64,000 nucleotides of DNA from Pseudomonas sp. 30_B (GTDB taxonomy: Bacteria; Pseudomonadota; Gammaproteobacteria; Pseudomonadales; Pseudomonadaceae), in NCBI RefSeq assembly GCF_017491605.1, contig NZ_JAFGYY010000025.1:19267-83266 (forward strand). Direction: 5' to 3'. This document shows positions 8,289-17,292 of the stretch, piece after piece. Within the stretch, counting starts at the first letter, position 1. Each line of letters begins with the position of its first letter. The translations under genes and the position numbers were made by a program. The notes beneath the pieces were generated by a model that saw only the letters and a program-made list of their open reading frames with translations, did not search any database and was not told the origin of the DNA.

Positions 8289-10717
8289 CACTCCTGCTCG
8301 TCGTCATTGTCGTTATCGTTGTCCAGTGGCACCCGGATCCACAGCGTGGTGCCCTCCCCGGGCTGGCTGTCGATCTGCAGCGTGCCGCCGAACATCAGCA
8401 CCCGCTCGCGCATGCCCACCAGGCCGAAGGATACGCCCTGGCGCGCGGCGCCCGGGTCGAAGCCCACGCCATCGTCCTCGATGCGCAGGCACAGTTCGTC
8501 GCCCTCGACGTCCAGTTGCAGCTCCACAGTATGCGCCTGGGCATGGCGCATGACATTGGTCAGCGCCTCCTGGAGGATGCGGAACAGGCCGATGGCCTTG
8601 GCATCCGACAGCGCCGGCGGATTCTCCGGCACCTGCACCAGGCAGGGTATCTGCGTGCGCGCCTCGAAGCGCCGCGCCTGCCATTCCACCGCCGAGCCGA
8701 TGCCGGCATCGAGGATCGGCGGACGCAGCGCGGTGGCCACGTCGCGCACCAGCTGGAACAGCTGGGCGATCAGGCGCTTCATGTTATCCAGGCGCTCGCG
8801 CAGACCGCCGTCCAGCTCGCCATAGGCCAGTTCGCACATGGAGGTTTCCAGCTTGAGCACGGTGAGCACCTGGCCCAGTTCATCGTGCACTTCACGGGCG
8901 ATCCGCGCCTTCTCCTCCTCCCGCACGCTCTCCAGGTGGGCGGACAATTCGCGCAGCTGCGCGCGGGACTCGCCCAGCTCCAGCTCGATCTGCTTGTTCT
9001 CGGTGATATCCCAGACCACGCCATCCCAGGCCAGTCGACCGTCGTCGAGGGTCCGCACGGTGGCCTTGATGTCCACCCAGCGCGGCTCATGGCTGCGGGT
9101 CAGGATGCGTCCCTGCCAGCGCCAGTTGCTGCCGCTTTCCACCGCCTGCAACTGGCTGGCGAGATAGCTCTCGCGCTCGGACGGCACCACCAGCCCCATG
9201 ATCCCCAGCCCGCTCTCGCGCAGGTAGCCGGGGGCGTAACCGAGCGAGGTCTCGCTGCCGCCGGTGATGAAGCTGATGTAGGCAAAATCGGAGTCGTCGT
9301 CCGGCGCGTTGGGTTCCAGGCGGAACACCAGCCCCGGCACGTTGGCGGCGATGCCCTGCAGGCGCGCCTCGCTTTCCTCGAGGGCGGCGCGGGCACGGCG
9401 GCGCTCGGTAACATCGTTGAGGAAGACCAGCAGGTATTCGGAATCGCCGAAACGCAGGAAGCTCAGCGAGACGTCCGCCGGCAGCCACTGGCCGTCGGCG
9501 CGCAGGCACTGGGTCTCGAAGCTCAGCGGCGCCTCGTCGGCATTGCGCGCGCGGCGCCAGAGGTTGAGCCAGCGGTCCATGTTCAGCGTCGGCTCGAAGT
9601 CCGCCAGCGGCCGATCCACCACGGCGCCCGGCGCATAGCCGAGCAACTCCTCGGCGGCGCGGTTGGCGTAACGGACGTGGCTGTCCCAGTTGACCCAGAG
9701 AATGCCCACGGTGCTGCTGTCGATGGCGAACTGGGTCAGGCGCAGCGCCTGTTCGGCCGCCTGGCGCAATTCGATATCGCGCCGTGCGGCGACCAGGCGC
9801 GACTCCAGCGCCCGCTGCTGGCGGCGCTGCAACAGCAATGCGCCGATGGCGAAGAGCAGCAGCAGGCCGAGCAGGATGCAGAGGTTCTGCCAGAAGCCCG
9901 GCGAGGAGCCCAGTCGTGGATAGGTGGGCTGCAACCAGCGTTCGTGGAGCTGATCCAGGTCCTTGGCCGGCACCGCGCGCAGAGCGGTGTCGATGATCGA
10001 TGCCAGCTCCGGCAGGTCGCGCCTTGTGGCCACGCGCAGCAGTTGCGGATAGCCGATATCGGCCACCACCGAAAGGCCGGTGAACTCGGTCTCGCGGGTC
10101 AGGCGCGCCAGCTGCGCCTCATCGATCACCGCATAGCTGGCCTCGCGACCGAGCACCTTGCGCAACGCTTCGCGGTCGCTGTCGACCACTTGCAGCGTGA
10201 GGCCCGAGTAGGTGCCGCGCAGATAATCCACCACCGGCCCCGGCCCGCGCACCGCAACGGATTCACCCTCTTCGAGCGACTCCAACTCCACCGAGGCACC
10301 ACCGAGCCTGTCGCTCACCACCAGACGCGGCACGCGCAGATAGGGGTCGGAGAACAGCCAGTCGCGCAGCGCCGCCGGCGTCTGGCCGATGCCGGGCGCC
10401 AGGTCGATCCCCCCGGCGCGCACCGCCCGCTCCAGCGCCGCCAGGTCCGTATAGGTGCGCCATTGCAGGGTCACGCCCATGGACTTGGCCAGCCATTCCA
10501 GCAACTCGACATTGGCCCCGGACAGCTGTTGCAGGCGCCGGTCCTGTTGCACGTAGGGCGCCTCCAGCAGCGTCCCGACGCGCAGTTGCGGGTGCCCGGC
10601 AAGCCAGGCGCGCTGGCTATCGTCGAGCGCCAGAGGCGGCGCTGCGGTCTCCGCCGCAGCCAGCAACGGCTGGCAACACAACCAGAGCAGACAGGCTTTC
10701 CAGAACAGACGACTCAT
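8288..10717 (-). CDS. agtS: Hybrid-input sensor histidine kinase with binding-protein domain (AgtS-like)
   Basis: This 809-residue inner-membrane kinase starts with a signal sequence. A periplasmic solute-binding-fold domain follows (about residues 30-290, LRVGTLLEAPYV ... GGIDLAPGIGQTP), then one membrane helix (about 300-320) and two PAS/PAC domains (about 345-590). Next come a HisKA_3 domain (AREVHDELGQ, His about 611) and an HATPase (EALTNVMRHA, EDDGVGFD). The start at 10717 is chosen because it begins the signal peptide; upstream in-frame sequence is not protein-like. The binding-protein sensor suggests it detects a small-molecule ligand directly, probably the transporter substrate. It is translationally coupled to agtR. 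Confidence 0.85.
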   Translation of the reverse strand: MSRLFWKACLLWLCCQPLLAAAETAAPPLALDDSQRAWLAGHPQLRVGTLLEAPYVQQDRRLQQLSGANVELLEWLAKSMGVTLQWRTYTDLAALERAVRAGGIDLAPGIGQTPAALRDWLFSDPYLRVPRLVVSDRLGGASVELESLEEGESVAVRGPGPVVDYLRGTYSGLTLQVVDSDREALRKVLGREASYAVIDEAQLARLTRETEFTGLSVVADIGYPQLLRVATRRDLPELASIIDTALRAVPAKDLDQLHERWLQPTYPRLGSSPGFWQNLCILLGLLLLFAIGALLLQRRQQRALESRLVAARRDIELRQAAEQALRLTQFAIDSSTVGILWVNWDSHVRYANRAAEELLGYAPGAVVDRPLADFEPTLNMDRWLNLWRRARNADEAPLSFETQCLRADGQWLPADVSLSFLRFGDSEYLLVFLNDVTERRRARAALEESEARLQGIAANVPGLVFRLEPNAPDDDSDFAYISFITGGSETSLGYAPGYLRESGLGIMGLVVPSERESYLASQLQAVESGSNWRWQGRILTRSHEPRWVDIKATVRTLDDGRLAWDGVVWDITENKQIELELGESRAQLRELSAHLESVREEEKARIAREVHDELGQVLTVLKLETSMCELAYGELDGGLRERLDNMKRLIAQLFQLVRDVATALRPPILDAGIGSAVEWQARRFEARTQIPCLVQVPENPPALSDAKAIGLFRILQEALTNVMRHAQAHTVELQLDVEGDELCLRIEDDGVGFDPGAARQGVSFGLVGMRERVLMFGGTLQIDSQPGEGTTLWIRVPLDNDNDNDDEQE

Positions 10718-10803
10718 GCCGACAACACCCCAGAGTTCGATCGCGCCACTAAACGGCCGGCATACCTTACAGCAACCCCAGTGGAACCCGGCATGGCCTG
10801 CGC

Positions 10804-10832
10804 CTGACAAACCTAATAACAGCCGCTAGGCT
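10804..10832 (+). promoter_or_regulatory. Candidate promoter for the DUF3530-like gene
   Basis: CTGACA, a 17-base spacer and TAGGCT lie 39 bases before the rightward gene in the divergent gap. It fits a sigma-70 promoter only loosely. Confidence 0.3.
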
Positions 10833-10870
10833 GGCCGCACTCGCGCCCGCCCTGGACATGGATATCGCCG

Positions 10871-11920
10871 ATGCCGCACCTGCCCCGCCCTACTCTGCTC
10901 GCCCTTTGCCTGTCGCTCGGCCTGTCGCCGGCCTGGGCGACAGAGTCCAAGCCCGCCGCCGAGGACAAACCGGCAAGCGCGCCAATGGCCAGGCCGCAGG
11001 TCAGCGAACGCAGCCAGGACGATGCCAGCGGCCTGCAACGGCAATTGCCGGAGCGTGAGCGGCAGATGCTGCAAGCGGGCGAGGAAAGCTTCCTCGCGCT
11101 CTGGCTGCCTGCCAACACCGCAGAAGCTGAAGGCGTGGTGATCCTGATCCCCGGCGATGGCGAAAGCGCCGACTGGCCAGTGGCGATCGGCCCGCTACGA
11201 CGCAAGCTGCCCGACGCCGGCTGGCAAAGCCTCAGCGTGACCCTGCCCGATCCACAGAGCACCGCTCCAGTGCCACGCCCGTCCGAATCGGCGGACAAGG
11301 CCAGCGCGGATACCGACGCCAGCGCCGCCGACAGCGCCAGCAAACCGGAAGTGACCGGCAGCGCGGGCAACGCCACGCCGACACCGGAAAGCACCGGCGA
11401 AGCCGGCAGCGCCGAACCGGCACAGGCCAATCCGGCGGAAGCCGCGCCCACCCCGACCGACCCGGTGGCGCTGCGCAAGGCCCACGCCGAGCGGGTACTG
11501 GCGCGCATCCAGGCGGCGGTGGAACTGGCTGAGCAGCACAAGCCCAGGACCATCGTCCTGCTCGGGCACGGCACCGGCGCCTACTGGGCAACCCGTTACC
11601 TGGGCGAGCGTACGCCCGCCGATATCAGGAACCTGCTGCTGGTGGCGCCCGAGATGCCCCGCGACTTCCTGCCTTCGCTGGACGAAACGGTGCCCCTGCT
11701 CAGCGTCGCCACCGGCGACTTCTACTACAAGGACAAGGCCGCCGACCGCACAGCGGCGCAGCAGCGCCTGCAGGCGAGCAAGCGGCAGAAGTCACCCAAC
11801 TACATCCAGATCGGCATGAACGCCCTGCCCGCCGACCTTGCGACCGAGCAGGAACAACTCTACCGCCGCATTCGCGGCTGGTTGTCGATGCACCTGGAGC
11901 CGGTCGGCCAACCCGATTAA
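10871..11920 (+). CDS. Exported alpha/beta-hydrolase-like protein, DUF3530 type
   Basis: This 349-residue protein has a signal peptide (PTLLALCLSLGLSPAWA). A hydrolase-like core follows (VVILIPGDGES, WQSLSVTLPDP), then a long Ala/Ser/Glu/Pro-rich low-complexity insert (about residues 130-200) and VLLGHGTGAYWATRYL. The last segment occupies the nucleophile-elbow position, but reads G-H-G-T-G, so glycine stands where serine is expected. It may therefore be a non-catalytic relative. Function is unknown. Its TAA overlaps the stop of the convergent djlA gene (TTAA), with no terminator between. Confidence 0.7.
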   Translation: MPHLPRPTLLALCLSLGLSPAWATESKPAAEDKPASAPMARPQVSERSQDDASGLQRQLPERERQMLQAGEESFLALWLPANTAEAEGVVILIPGDGESADWPVAIGPLRRKLPDAGWQSLSVTLPDPQSTAPVPRPSESADKASADTDASAADSASKPEVTGSAGNATPTPESTGEAGSAEPAQANPAEAAPTPTDPVALRKAHAERVLARIQAAVELAEQHKPRTIVLLGHGTGAYWATRYLGERTPADIRNLLLVAPEMPRDFLPSLDETVPLLSVATGDFYYKDKAADRTAAQQRLQASKRQKSPNYIQIGMNALPADLATEQEQLYRRIRGWLSMHLEPVGQPD

Positions 11921-12681
11921 CGGAAGCCGCGCCGCTGCCGGACCAGCAGGTAAGCCGCCTGGATCTCGCGGGTCTTTTCGGTGGCGGCGGCAATACGTTC
12001 CGGGCTGGCACCCAGGCCTTCGAGCTTGTCCGGATGGTTCTGGCTGACCAGCTTGCGGTAAGCACGCTTGATCTCTTCCGGCTCGCTGTCCACCGTCACG
12101 CCCAGCAGACGCAGTGCCTGGGTATAGGACTCGCGCGGCGTGACCGCCGGCTTCGCCCGCTCCGCACCGGCGGCCAGGGCCTGGATACGGGCACGCGGAA
12201 CGCCGAGCCAGTCACCCCATTGCAGGATCAGGTGCTTCTCCGCCGACCCCGGCGCACCGGCCGCCCAGGCCATGCGCCAGCAGGCCAGCAGCAGACCTTC
12301 CGCCGTCGCCTCATGACCACGGCGCTGGCGCAGGCCGATCTCCAGCAATTCGCCGCCACTCTTGCCCCGCCCGAAGGCCTCGATGGCCTGACGGCGCGCG
12401 CTATCGTCCAGTTGCAGGCGCAGCATTTCCGCCCGCGCCTGCTGGATATGCGCGTCGTGCACGCGGCCCCGGCTCTTGGCCAGGCGGCCGAGCAGGAGGA
12501 ACAGCAGCTCGCGGTCACCGACCTGCGGGCCGCCGCGCAACTGTTCCAGCAGCCCGCGCCACGAGCGCACCTTCAGGCGACGGTCGAGCACCTGGCCGAG
12601 CAGCCCACCGAGCAGGGCTCCGGGAATGCTCGCCAGCGCCCAGCCGGCGATCAGCCCCAGCAATGTGCCCGGCCAGAACAC
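11917..12681 (-). CDS. djlA: Membrane-anchored co-chaperone DjlA
   Basis: This 254-residue protein has an N-terminal glycine-containing membrane helix (WPGTLLGLIAGWALASIPGA), a TerB-like central domain (LLFLLLGRLAKSRG) and a C-terminal J domain with the HPD tripeptide (SQNHPDKLEG). It stimulates DnaK at the inner membrane. The start is a GTG at 12681. GGAGG lies six bases upstream, and this start begins right at the membrane helix; longer in-frame starts would overlap murU and add unrelated residues. It is the last gene of the amgK-murU-djlA run. Confidence 0.85.
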   Translation of the reverse strand: MFWPGTLLGLIAGWALASIPGALLGGLLGQVLDRRLKVRSWRGLLEQLRGGPQVGDRELLFLLLGRLAKSRGRVHDAHIQQARAEMLRLQLDDSARRQAIEAFGRGKSGGELLEIGLRQRRGHEATAEGLLLACWRMAWAAGAPGSAEKHLILQWGDWLGVPRARIQALAAGAERAKPAVTPRESYTQALRLLGVTVDSEPEEIKRAYRKLVSQNHPDKLEGLGASPERIAAATEKTREIQAAYLLVRQRRGFR

Positions 12682-12682
12682 C

Positions 12683-13357
12683 TCAGCCCTCCACCAACTG
12701 GCGTTCGACGTCGGCCAGGCGCTCATGGGTGCCGACATCGACCCAACGGCCAGCATGCTGCACGCCGCTCACGCGACCGGCCTCCATCGCCCGGCGCAGC
12801 AGTGGCGCCAGCTTGAAGGCGCCGGGCTCGCAGCCCTCGAACAGGGCCGGATGCAGGACGGCAATGCCGCTGTAGGTCAGGCTCGGCTCGCCTTCGCGGT
12901 AGTCGCTCACCCGGCCGGCGCGCAGGCAGAAATCACCGCGGCTGTGGTGCCCGGGATTGTCCACCAGCACCAGGTGCGCCAGATCGCCTTCGGCCAGTGC
13001 GCCGTGCAGGCTCGCGTAATCGAAGTCGGTCCAGATGTCGCCGTTGGCGATGACGAAGGCGTCATCGCCCAGCAGCGGCAGCGCCTTGAAGATGCCACCG
13101 CCGGTTTCCAGCGGCTCGCCTTCGGGCGAATAGCGGATGTCCACGTCGAACCGTGCGCCATCGCCCAGGTAGTCCTCGATCTGCTGGCCTAGCCAGGCAT
13201 GGTTGATCACCAGTTGCTCGAAGCCGGCGCGGCGCAGCGCCCGCAGCTGGTACTCGATCAGCGGCACGCCACCGGCGCGCACCAGCGGTTTTGGGGTATG
13301 CAGGGTCAACGGGCGCAGGCGTTCGCCCTTGCCCGCGGCGAGGATCATGGCCTTCAT
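12683..13357 (-). CDS. murU: N-acetylmuramate alpha-1-phosphate uridylyltransferase
   Basis: This 224-residue nucleotidyltransferase converts MurNAc-1-phosphate to UDP-MurNAc. That step bypasses fosfomycin-sensitive de novo synthesis in Pseudomonas cell-wall recycling. The signature AMILAAGKGERLRPLT lies at residues 3-18, with TPKPL and ANGDIWTDFD (metal-binding Asp) following. Its start overlaps the amgK stop by four bases, so kinase and uridylyltransferase are made together, as expected for consecutive pathway steps. Confidence 0.9.
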   Translation of the reverse strand: MKAMILAAGKGERLRPLTLHTPKPLVRAGGVPLIEYQLRALRRAGFEQLVINHAWLGQQIEDYLGDGARFDVDIRYSPEGEPLETGGGIFKALPLLGDDAFVIANGDIWTDFDYASLHGALAEGDLAHLVLVDNPGHHSRGDFCLRAGRVSDYREGEPSLTYSGIAVLHPALFEGCEPGAFKLAPLLRRAMEAGRVSGVQHAGRWVDVGTHERLADVERQLVEG

Positions 13358-14376
13358 GCGGGATGCGTCTCGTCTTTGGGCAGGCTCGCCAGCAGGACGG
13401 CAAGGTCGGCCAGCTCCGGACGGCGGGCGATGACGCTTTCCAGGTAGCGGAAGAAGCGTGGCACGTCACCGAGGTAACGCGGTTTGCCGTCGCGATGGCA
13501 GATGCGGGCGAAGATGCCGATCACCTTGAGGTGGCGTTGCGCGCCCATCAGGTCACTGGCGCGCAGGAAGTCCTCGAAGCGCGCCGGCAGCGGGATGCCG
13601 GCGGCCTGTGCCTTGCGCCAGTAACGCGACAGGCCATCGTGCACGCGCGGCTCCGGCCAGCTGAGGAAGGCGTCCTTGTAGAGGCAGGTCACGTCATAGG
13701 TGACCGGGCCGTAGACCGCATCCTGGAAATCCAGGATGCCGGGATTCGGCTCGCTGAGCATCAGATTGCGCGGCATGTAGTCGCGGTGCACCAGCACGCG
13801 CGGCTGCTCCAGCGCGCTGCGCACCAGCAGATCGCAGGTACGCTGCCAGGCGGCCAGTTGCTCACCCTCCAGGGTCACACCCAGGTGGCGCTGCAGGTAC
13901 CAGTCGGGGAACAGCTGCAACTCGCGGCGCAGCAGGGCTTCGTCATAGGCGGGCAGGCGTTCGGCGACGTCCACCTGCTGGAAGGCCACCAGCGCATCCA
14001 GCGCGGGCTCGAACAGTTCCTCGGCGTTCTGCGGGTTGATCACGTCGAGGTAGGTCTGGCGACCGAGATCGCTGAGCAGCAGGAAGCCCTGCTCGACATC
14101 CTCGGCCAGAATCGTCGGCACGTGCACACCGGCCTCGGCCAGCAAAGCGGCGACCTTGACGAAGGGGCGGCAATCTTCCTGGGGCGGCGGCGCATCCATC
14201 ACGATCAGGCTGCGGCCATCGCCCTGCCAACGGAAATAACGACGGAAACTGGCGTCGCTGCTGGCTGGCGTGAGGCTCGCCTCGGGCACCGGGCCCCAGC
14301 CTTCAGCATTGAACACAGCGGGCAAACTCAAGTCCAACCAGCCAATCATCTGCTGGTAACGGGCATCCTGTGACAT
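13354..14376 (-). CDS. amgK: N-acetylmuramate/N-acetylglucosamine anomeric kinase
   Basis: This 340-residue kinase is of the aminoglycoside-phosphotransferase (APH) fold. The catalytic loop reads VLVHRDYMPRNLM (Asp199) and the metal-binding motif ILDFQD. It phosphorylates recycled MurNAc at C1 to feed MurU. It overlaps murU (ATGA). The gene is divergent from lptD, with a 129-bp gap that must hold both promoters. Confidence 0.9.
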   Translation of the reverse strand: MSQDARYQQMIGWLDLSLPAVFNAEGWGPVPEASLTPASSDASFRRYFRWQGDGRSLIVMDAPPPQEDCRPFVKVAALLAEAGVHVPTILAEDVEQGFLLLSDLGRQTYLDVINPQNAEELFEPALDALVAFQQVDVAERLPAYDEALLRRELQLFPDWYLQRHLGVTLEGEQLAAWQRTCDLLVRSALEQPRVLVHRDYMPRNLMLSEPNPGILDFQDAVYGPVTYDVTCLYKDAFLSWPEPRVHDGLSRYWRKAQAAGIPLPARFEDFLRASDLMGAQRHLKVIGIFARICHRDGKPRYLGDVPRFFRYLESVIARRPELADLAVLLASLPKDETHPA

Positions 14377-14505
14377 CTTTATGGGTTCTCCACGGCCCTA
14401 GCCGTTGCGCGGGTCATGCTTTATTATCCAGCATCTTTTTGAGCCCATCGAGAGGCTCGCGGCCCTTACCGGGTCGATGGCTCGCAGGACGCCCGGATTA
14501 ACAAG

Positions 14506-17292
14506 ATGGCAGTGAATTTCCCCGTGTTCCGTAGAAAATTCCCCTTACTGGTGACCGGTGGCCTGCTGGCTATTCAGCCGCTCGCCTCTGTGACCGCGGC
14601 ACCCGGTGAGCAGTTCGCCTGCCAACCTTCGGCCTCCGGCTCCTGGAACTGCGCACCGCAACAGAGCGCCACCAGCGTTCCGCGTCCGCAGCACAGCGCC
14701 ACGGCCGTCAGTGCCGGCGCCAGCACCGCCGCTGCGACCAAGGGCGAGACGTCCGGCAGCAGCTCCGCTGCCAGCACCGAAGAGCCCCAGCAACTGGTCA
14801 CCCAGTCCGGCGGCCGCGGCCTGAAGTCGCGCAGCACCGATTACAGCCACCTCGACTGGGTTCCGCGTGAGAAGCTGACCGCCGCCCAGCTGGCAGAAAT
14901 GGGGCCGTACTGCAGCGGCGAATACGTCGAGCCGATCCGCCCGGGCATGAACGACAAGACCCCGAACGACGAGGCACCGACCTACGTCTCGGCCAAGGTG
15001 TCACGCTACGAGCAGGAAAAACAGGTCGCTACCCTCGCCGGTAACGTGGTCCTGCGCCAGGGCAGCATGCAGGTGGAAGCAGACGAAGCCAACCTGCACC
15101 AGGCGGAGAACCGTGGCGAGCTGGTCGGCAACGTCAAGCTGCGCGACAACGGCGCACTGATCGTCGGCGACCACGCCGAACTGCAGCTGGACAACGGCGC
15201 AGCGAAGATCGACAACGCCGAATACGTCATGCACCAGGCCCAGGTACGCGGCAGCGCGCTGTACGCCAAGCGCCAGGAAGACGCGATCATCCAGCTGAAA
15301 GACGGTACCTACACCCGCTGCGAACCCAGCAGCAACGCCTGGGTCCTCAAGGGCAACAACATCAAGCTGAACCCGGCCACCGGCTTCGGCACCGCGACCA
15401 ACGCGACCCTGCGGGTGAAGGACATTCCGGTGTTCTACACCCCGTACATCTATTTCCCGATCGACAGCCGCCGCCAGTCCGGCTTCCTGCCGCCGTCGTT
15501 CTCCACCTCGAGCGATACCGGCTTCACGCTGACCACGCCTTACTACTTCAACCTGGCGCCGAACTACGACGCCACGTTGTACCCGAAATACATGGTCAAG
15601 CACGGCCTGCTGATGGAAGGCGAGTTCCGCTACCTGACCCACAGCAGCGAAGGCCAGTTCAACGCGGCCTACCTGAACGACAAGGACGACGACCGCAAGG
15701 GCTTCCCGCAGTACACCGACACCCGCTGGCTGTACGGCTGGAAGAACGTCAGCGGCCTGGATTCGCGCGTGCTGGCGCAGGTCGACTACACCCGCATCAG
15801 CGACCCGTACTACTTCCAGGACCTGGACACCTCGCTCGGCATCAACGCGCCGACCTACGTGAACCAGCAGGGCTCCCTGACCTATCGCGGCGACAGCTAC
15901 ACCGCGCGCTTGAATGCACAGGCCTATCAGTTGGCGAACGTGACCGACGTGACGCCATACGATCGCCTGCCGCAACTCACCCTGAACGGCGCCCTGCCGT
16001 TCAATCCCGGCGGCGCGAAGTTCACCTATGGCACCGAAGCCGTGCGCTTCGACCGCGACCTGGATGAAACCGTCTACCTCAATGACGACGGCACCATCAA
16101 AGGCACCCGTCCGGACGCCAATATCAAGGGCCTCGCTCGCGCCACCGGTGATCGCTTCCATGCCGAACCGGGCGTCAGCCTGCCGATGAACCGCAGCTGG
16201 GGCTTCATGACCCCCACCCTCAAGGGCCTGTACACCAAGTACGACCTGGACCTGGACGGCCAAGGCAAGCAGTACATTGCCAACAACCAGCCCTGGATCA
16301 ACTACGAGAGCAGCCCGGATCGCGCCCTGACCCTGGCCAAGCTGGACTCCGGCCTGTACTTCGACCGCGACACCACCTTTGGCGGCAGCAAGTTCCGCCA
16401 GACGCTCGAACCGCGTGCGATGTACCTGTACGTGCCGTACAAGAACCAGGACAACCTGCCGACCTTCGACACCGGTGAATTCACCTTCAGCTACGACTCG
16501 CTGTGGCGCGAAAACCGCTTCACCGGCAAGGACCGCATCGGCGACGCCAACCAGCTGTCCCTCGGCCTGGGTTCGCGCTTCATCGACGACAGCGGCTTCG
16601 AGCGCGCCTATATCGCCGCCGGCCAGATCTACTACTTCAGCGACCGCCGCGTACAGCTGCCCGGCCTGACCGAGAACGACCTGCGCGTGAACGGCCAGGA
16701 AAACCCGGACGCCGACACCTGGCGCTCGCCTTACGCCCTGACCGGCCTGTATCGCTTCAACCATGACTGGTCTGCGAGTTCGGACTTCAACTGGAACGCT
16801 GATACCCATCACACCAACAACGGCAACCTGATGTTCCACTATCAGCCGGAAGCCGACCCTCGCAAGATCCTCAACGCCGGCTACCGTTATCGCGCCGACA
16901 CCAAGAGCTACAACCCGAACACCGGCAACTTCCAGTACAACAACGACGTGAACAAGATCAACCAGCACGACTTCTCGTTCATGTGGCCGGTACTGCCGCA
17001 ATGGGCCGCGATCGGCCGCTGGCAGTTCGACTACAACCAGAGCCGTACGCTGGAAGCCTTCGGCGGCTTCGAATACGACAGCTGCTGCTGGAAGCTGCGC
17101 CTGATCAATCGCTACTGGGTCAACTACGACGACGAGAACTACCTCAGTTCCAGCGACACGTCGAAGTCCGACCACGGTGTGTTCCTGCAAATCATCTTGA
17201 AAGGCCTTGGCGGCGTGGTTGGCAACCAGGTGGAAGGCTTCCTCGACCAAGGTATCCAGGGTTATCGTCAACGTGAAGACAATGCTATGTAA
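14506..17292 (+). CDS. lptD: LPS-assembly outer membrane protein LptD
   Basis: This 928-residue protein inserts LPS into the outer leaflet together with LptE. A signal region (about 1-32) is followed by a Ser/Ala-rich stretch, the OstA-like beta-taco domain (about 165-300) and a large beta-barrel. Cysteines for the inter-domain disulphides are visible: two near the N-terminus (FACQPS, WNCAP), others in GPYCSG and TRCEPS, and a Cys-Cys pair near the C-terminus (YDSCCWKL). The last 20 bases overlap the surA start, and SurA itself is needed for LptD folding. Confidence 0.95.
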   Translation: MAVNFPVFRRKFPLLVTGGLLAIQPLASVTAAPGEQFACQPSASGSWNCAPQQSATSVPRPQHSATAVSAGASTAAATKGETSGSSSAASTEEPQQLVTQSGGRGLKSRSTDYSHLDWVPREKLTAAQLAEMGPYCSGEYVEPIRPGMNDKTPNDEAPTYVSAKVSRYEQEKQVATLAGNVVLRQGSMQVEADEANLHQAENRGELVGNVKLRDNGALIVGDHAELQLDNGAAKIDNAEYVMHQAQVRGSALYAKRQEDAIIQLKDGTYTRCEPSSNAWVLKGNNIKLNPATGFGTATNATLRVKDIPVFYTPYIYFPIDSRRQSGFLPPSFSTSSDTGFTLTTPYYFNLAPNYDATLYPKYMVKHGLLMEGEFRYLTHSSEGQFNAAYLNDKDDDRKGFPQYTDTRWLYGWKNVSGLDSRVLAQVDYTRISDPYYFQDLDTSLGINAPTYVNQQGSLTYRGDSYTARLNAQAYQLANVTDVTPYDRLPQLTLNGALPFNPGGAKFTYGTEAVRFDRDLDETVYLNDDGTIKGTRPDANIKGLARATGDRFHAEPGVSLPMNRSWGFMTPTLKGLYTKYDLDLDGQGKQYIANNQPWINYESSPDRALTLAKLDSGLYFDRDTTFGGSKFRQTLEPRAMYLYVPYKNQDNLPTFDTGEFTFSYDSLWRENRFTGKDRIGDANQLSLGLGSRFIDDSGFERAYIAAGQIYYFSDRRVQLPGLTENDLRVNGQENPDADTWRSPYALTGLYRFNHDWSASSDFNWNADTHHTNNGNLMFHYQPEADPRKILNAGYRYRADTKSYNPNTGNFQYNNDVNKINQHDFSFMWPVLPQWAAIGRWQFDYNQSRTLEAFGGFEYDSCCWKLRLINRYWVNYDDENYLSSSDTSKSDHGVFLQIILKGLGGVVGNQVEGFLDQGIQGYRQREDNAM

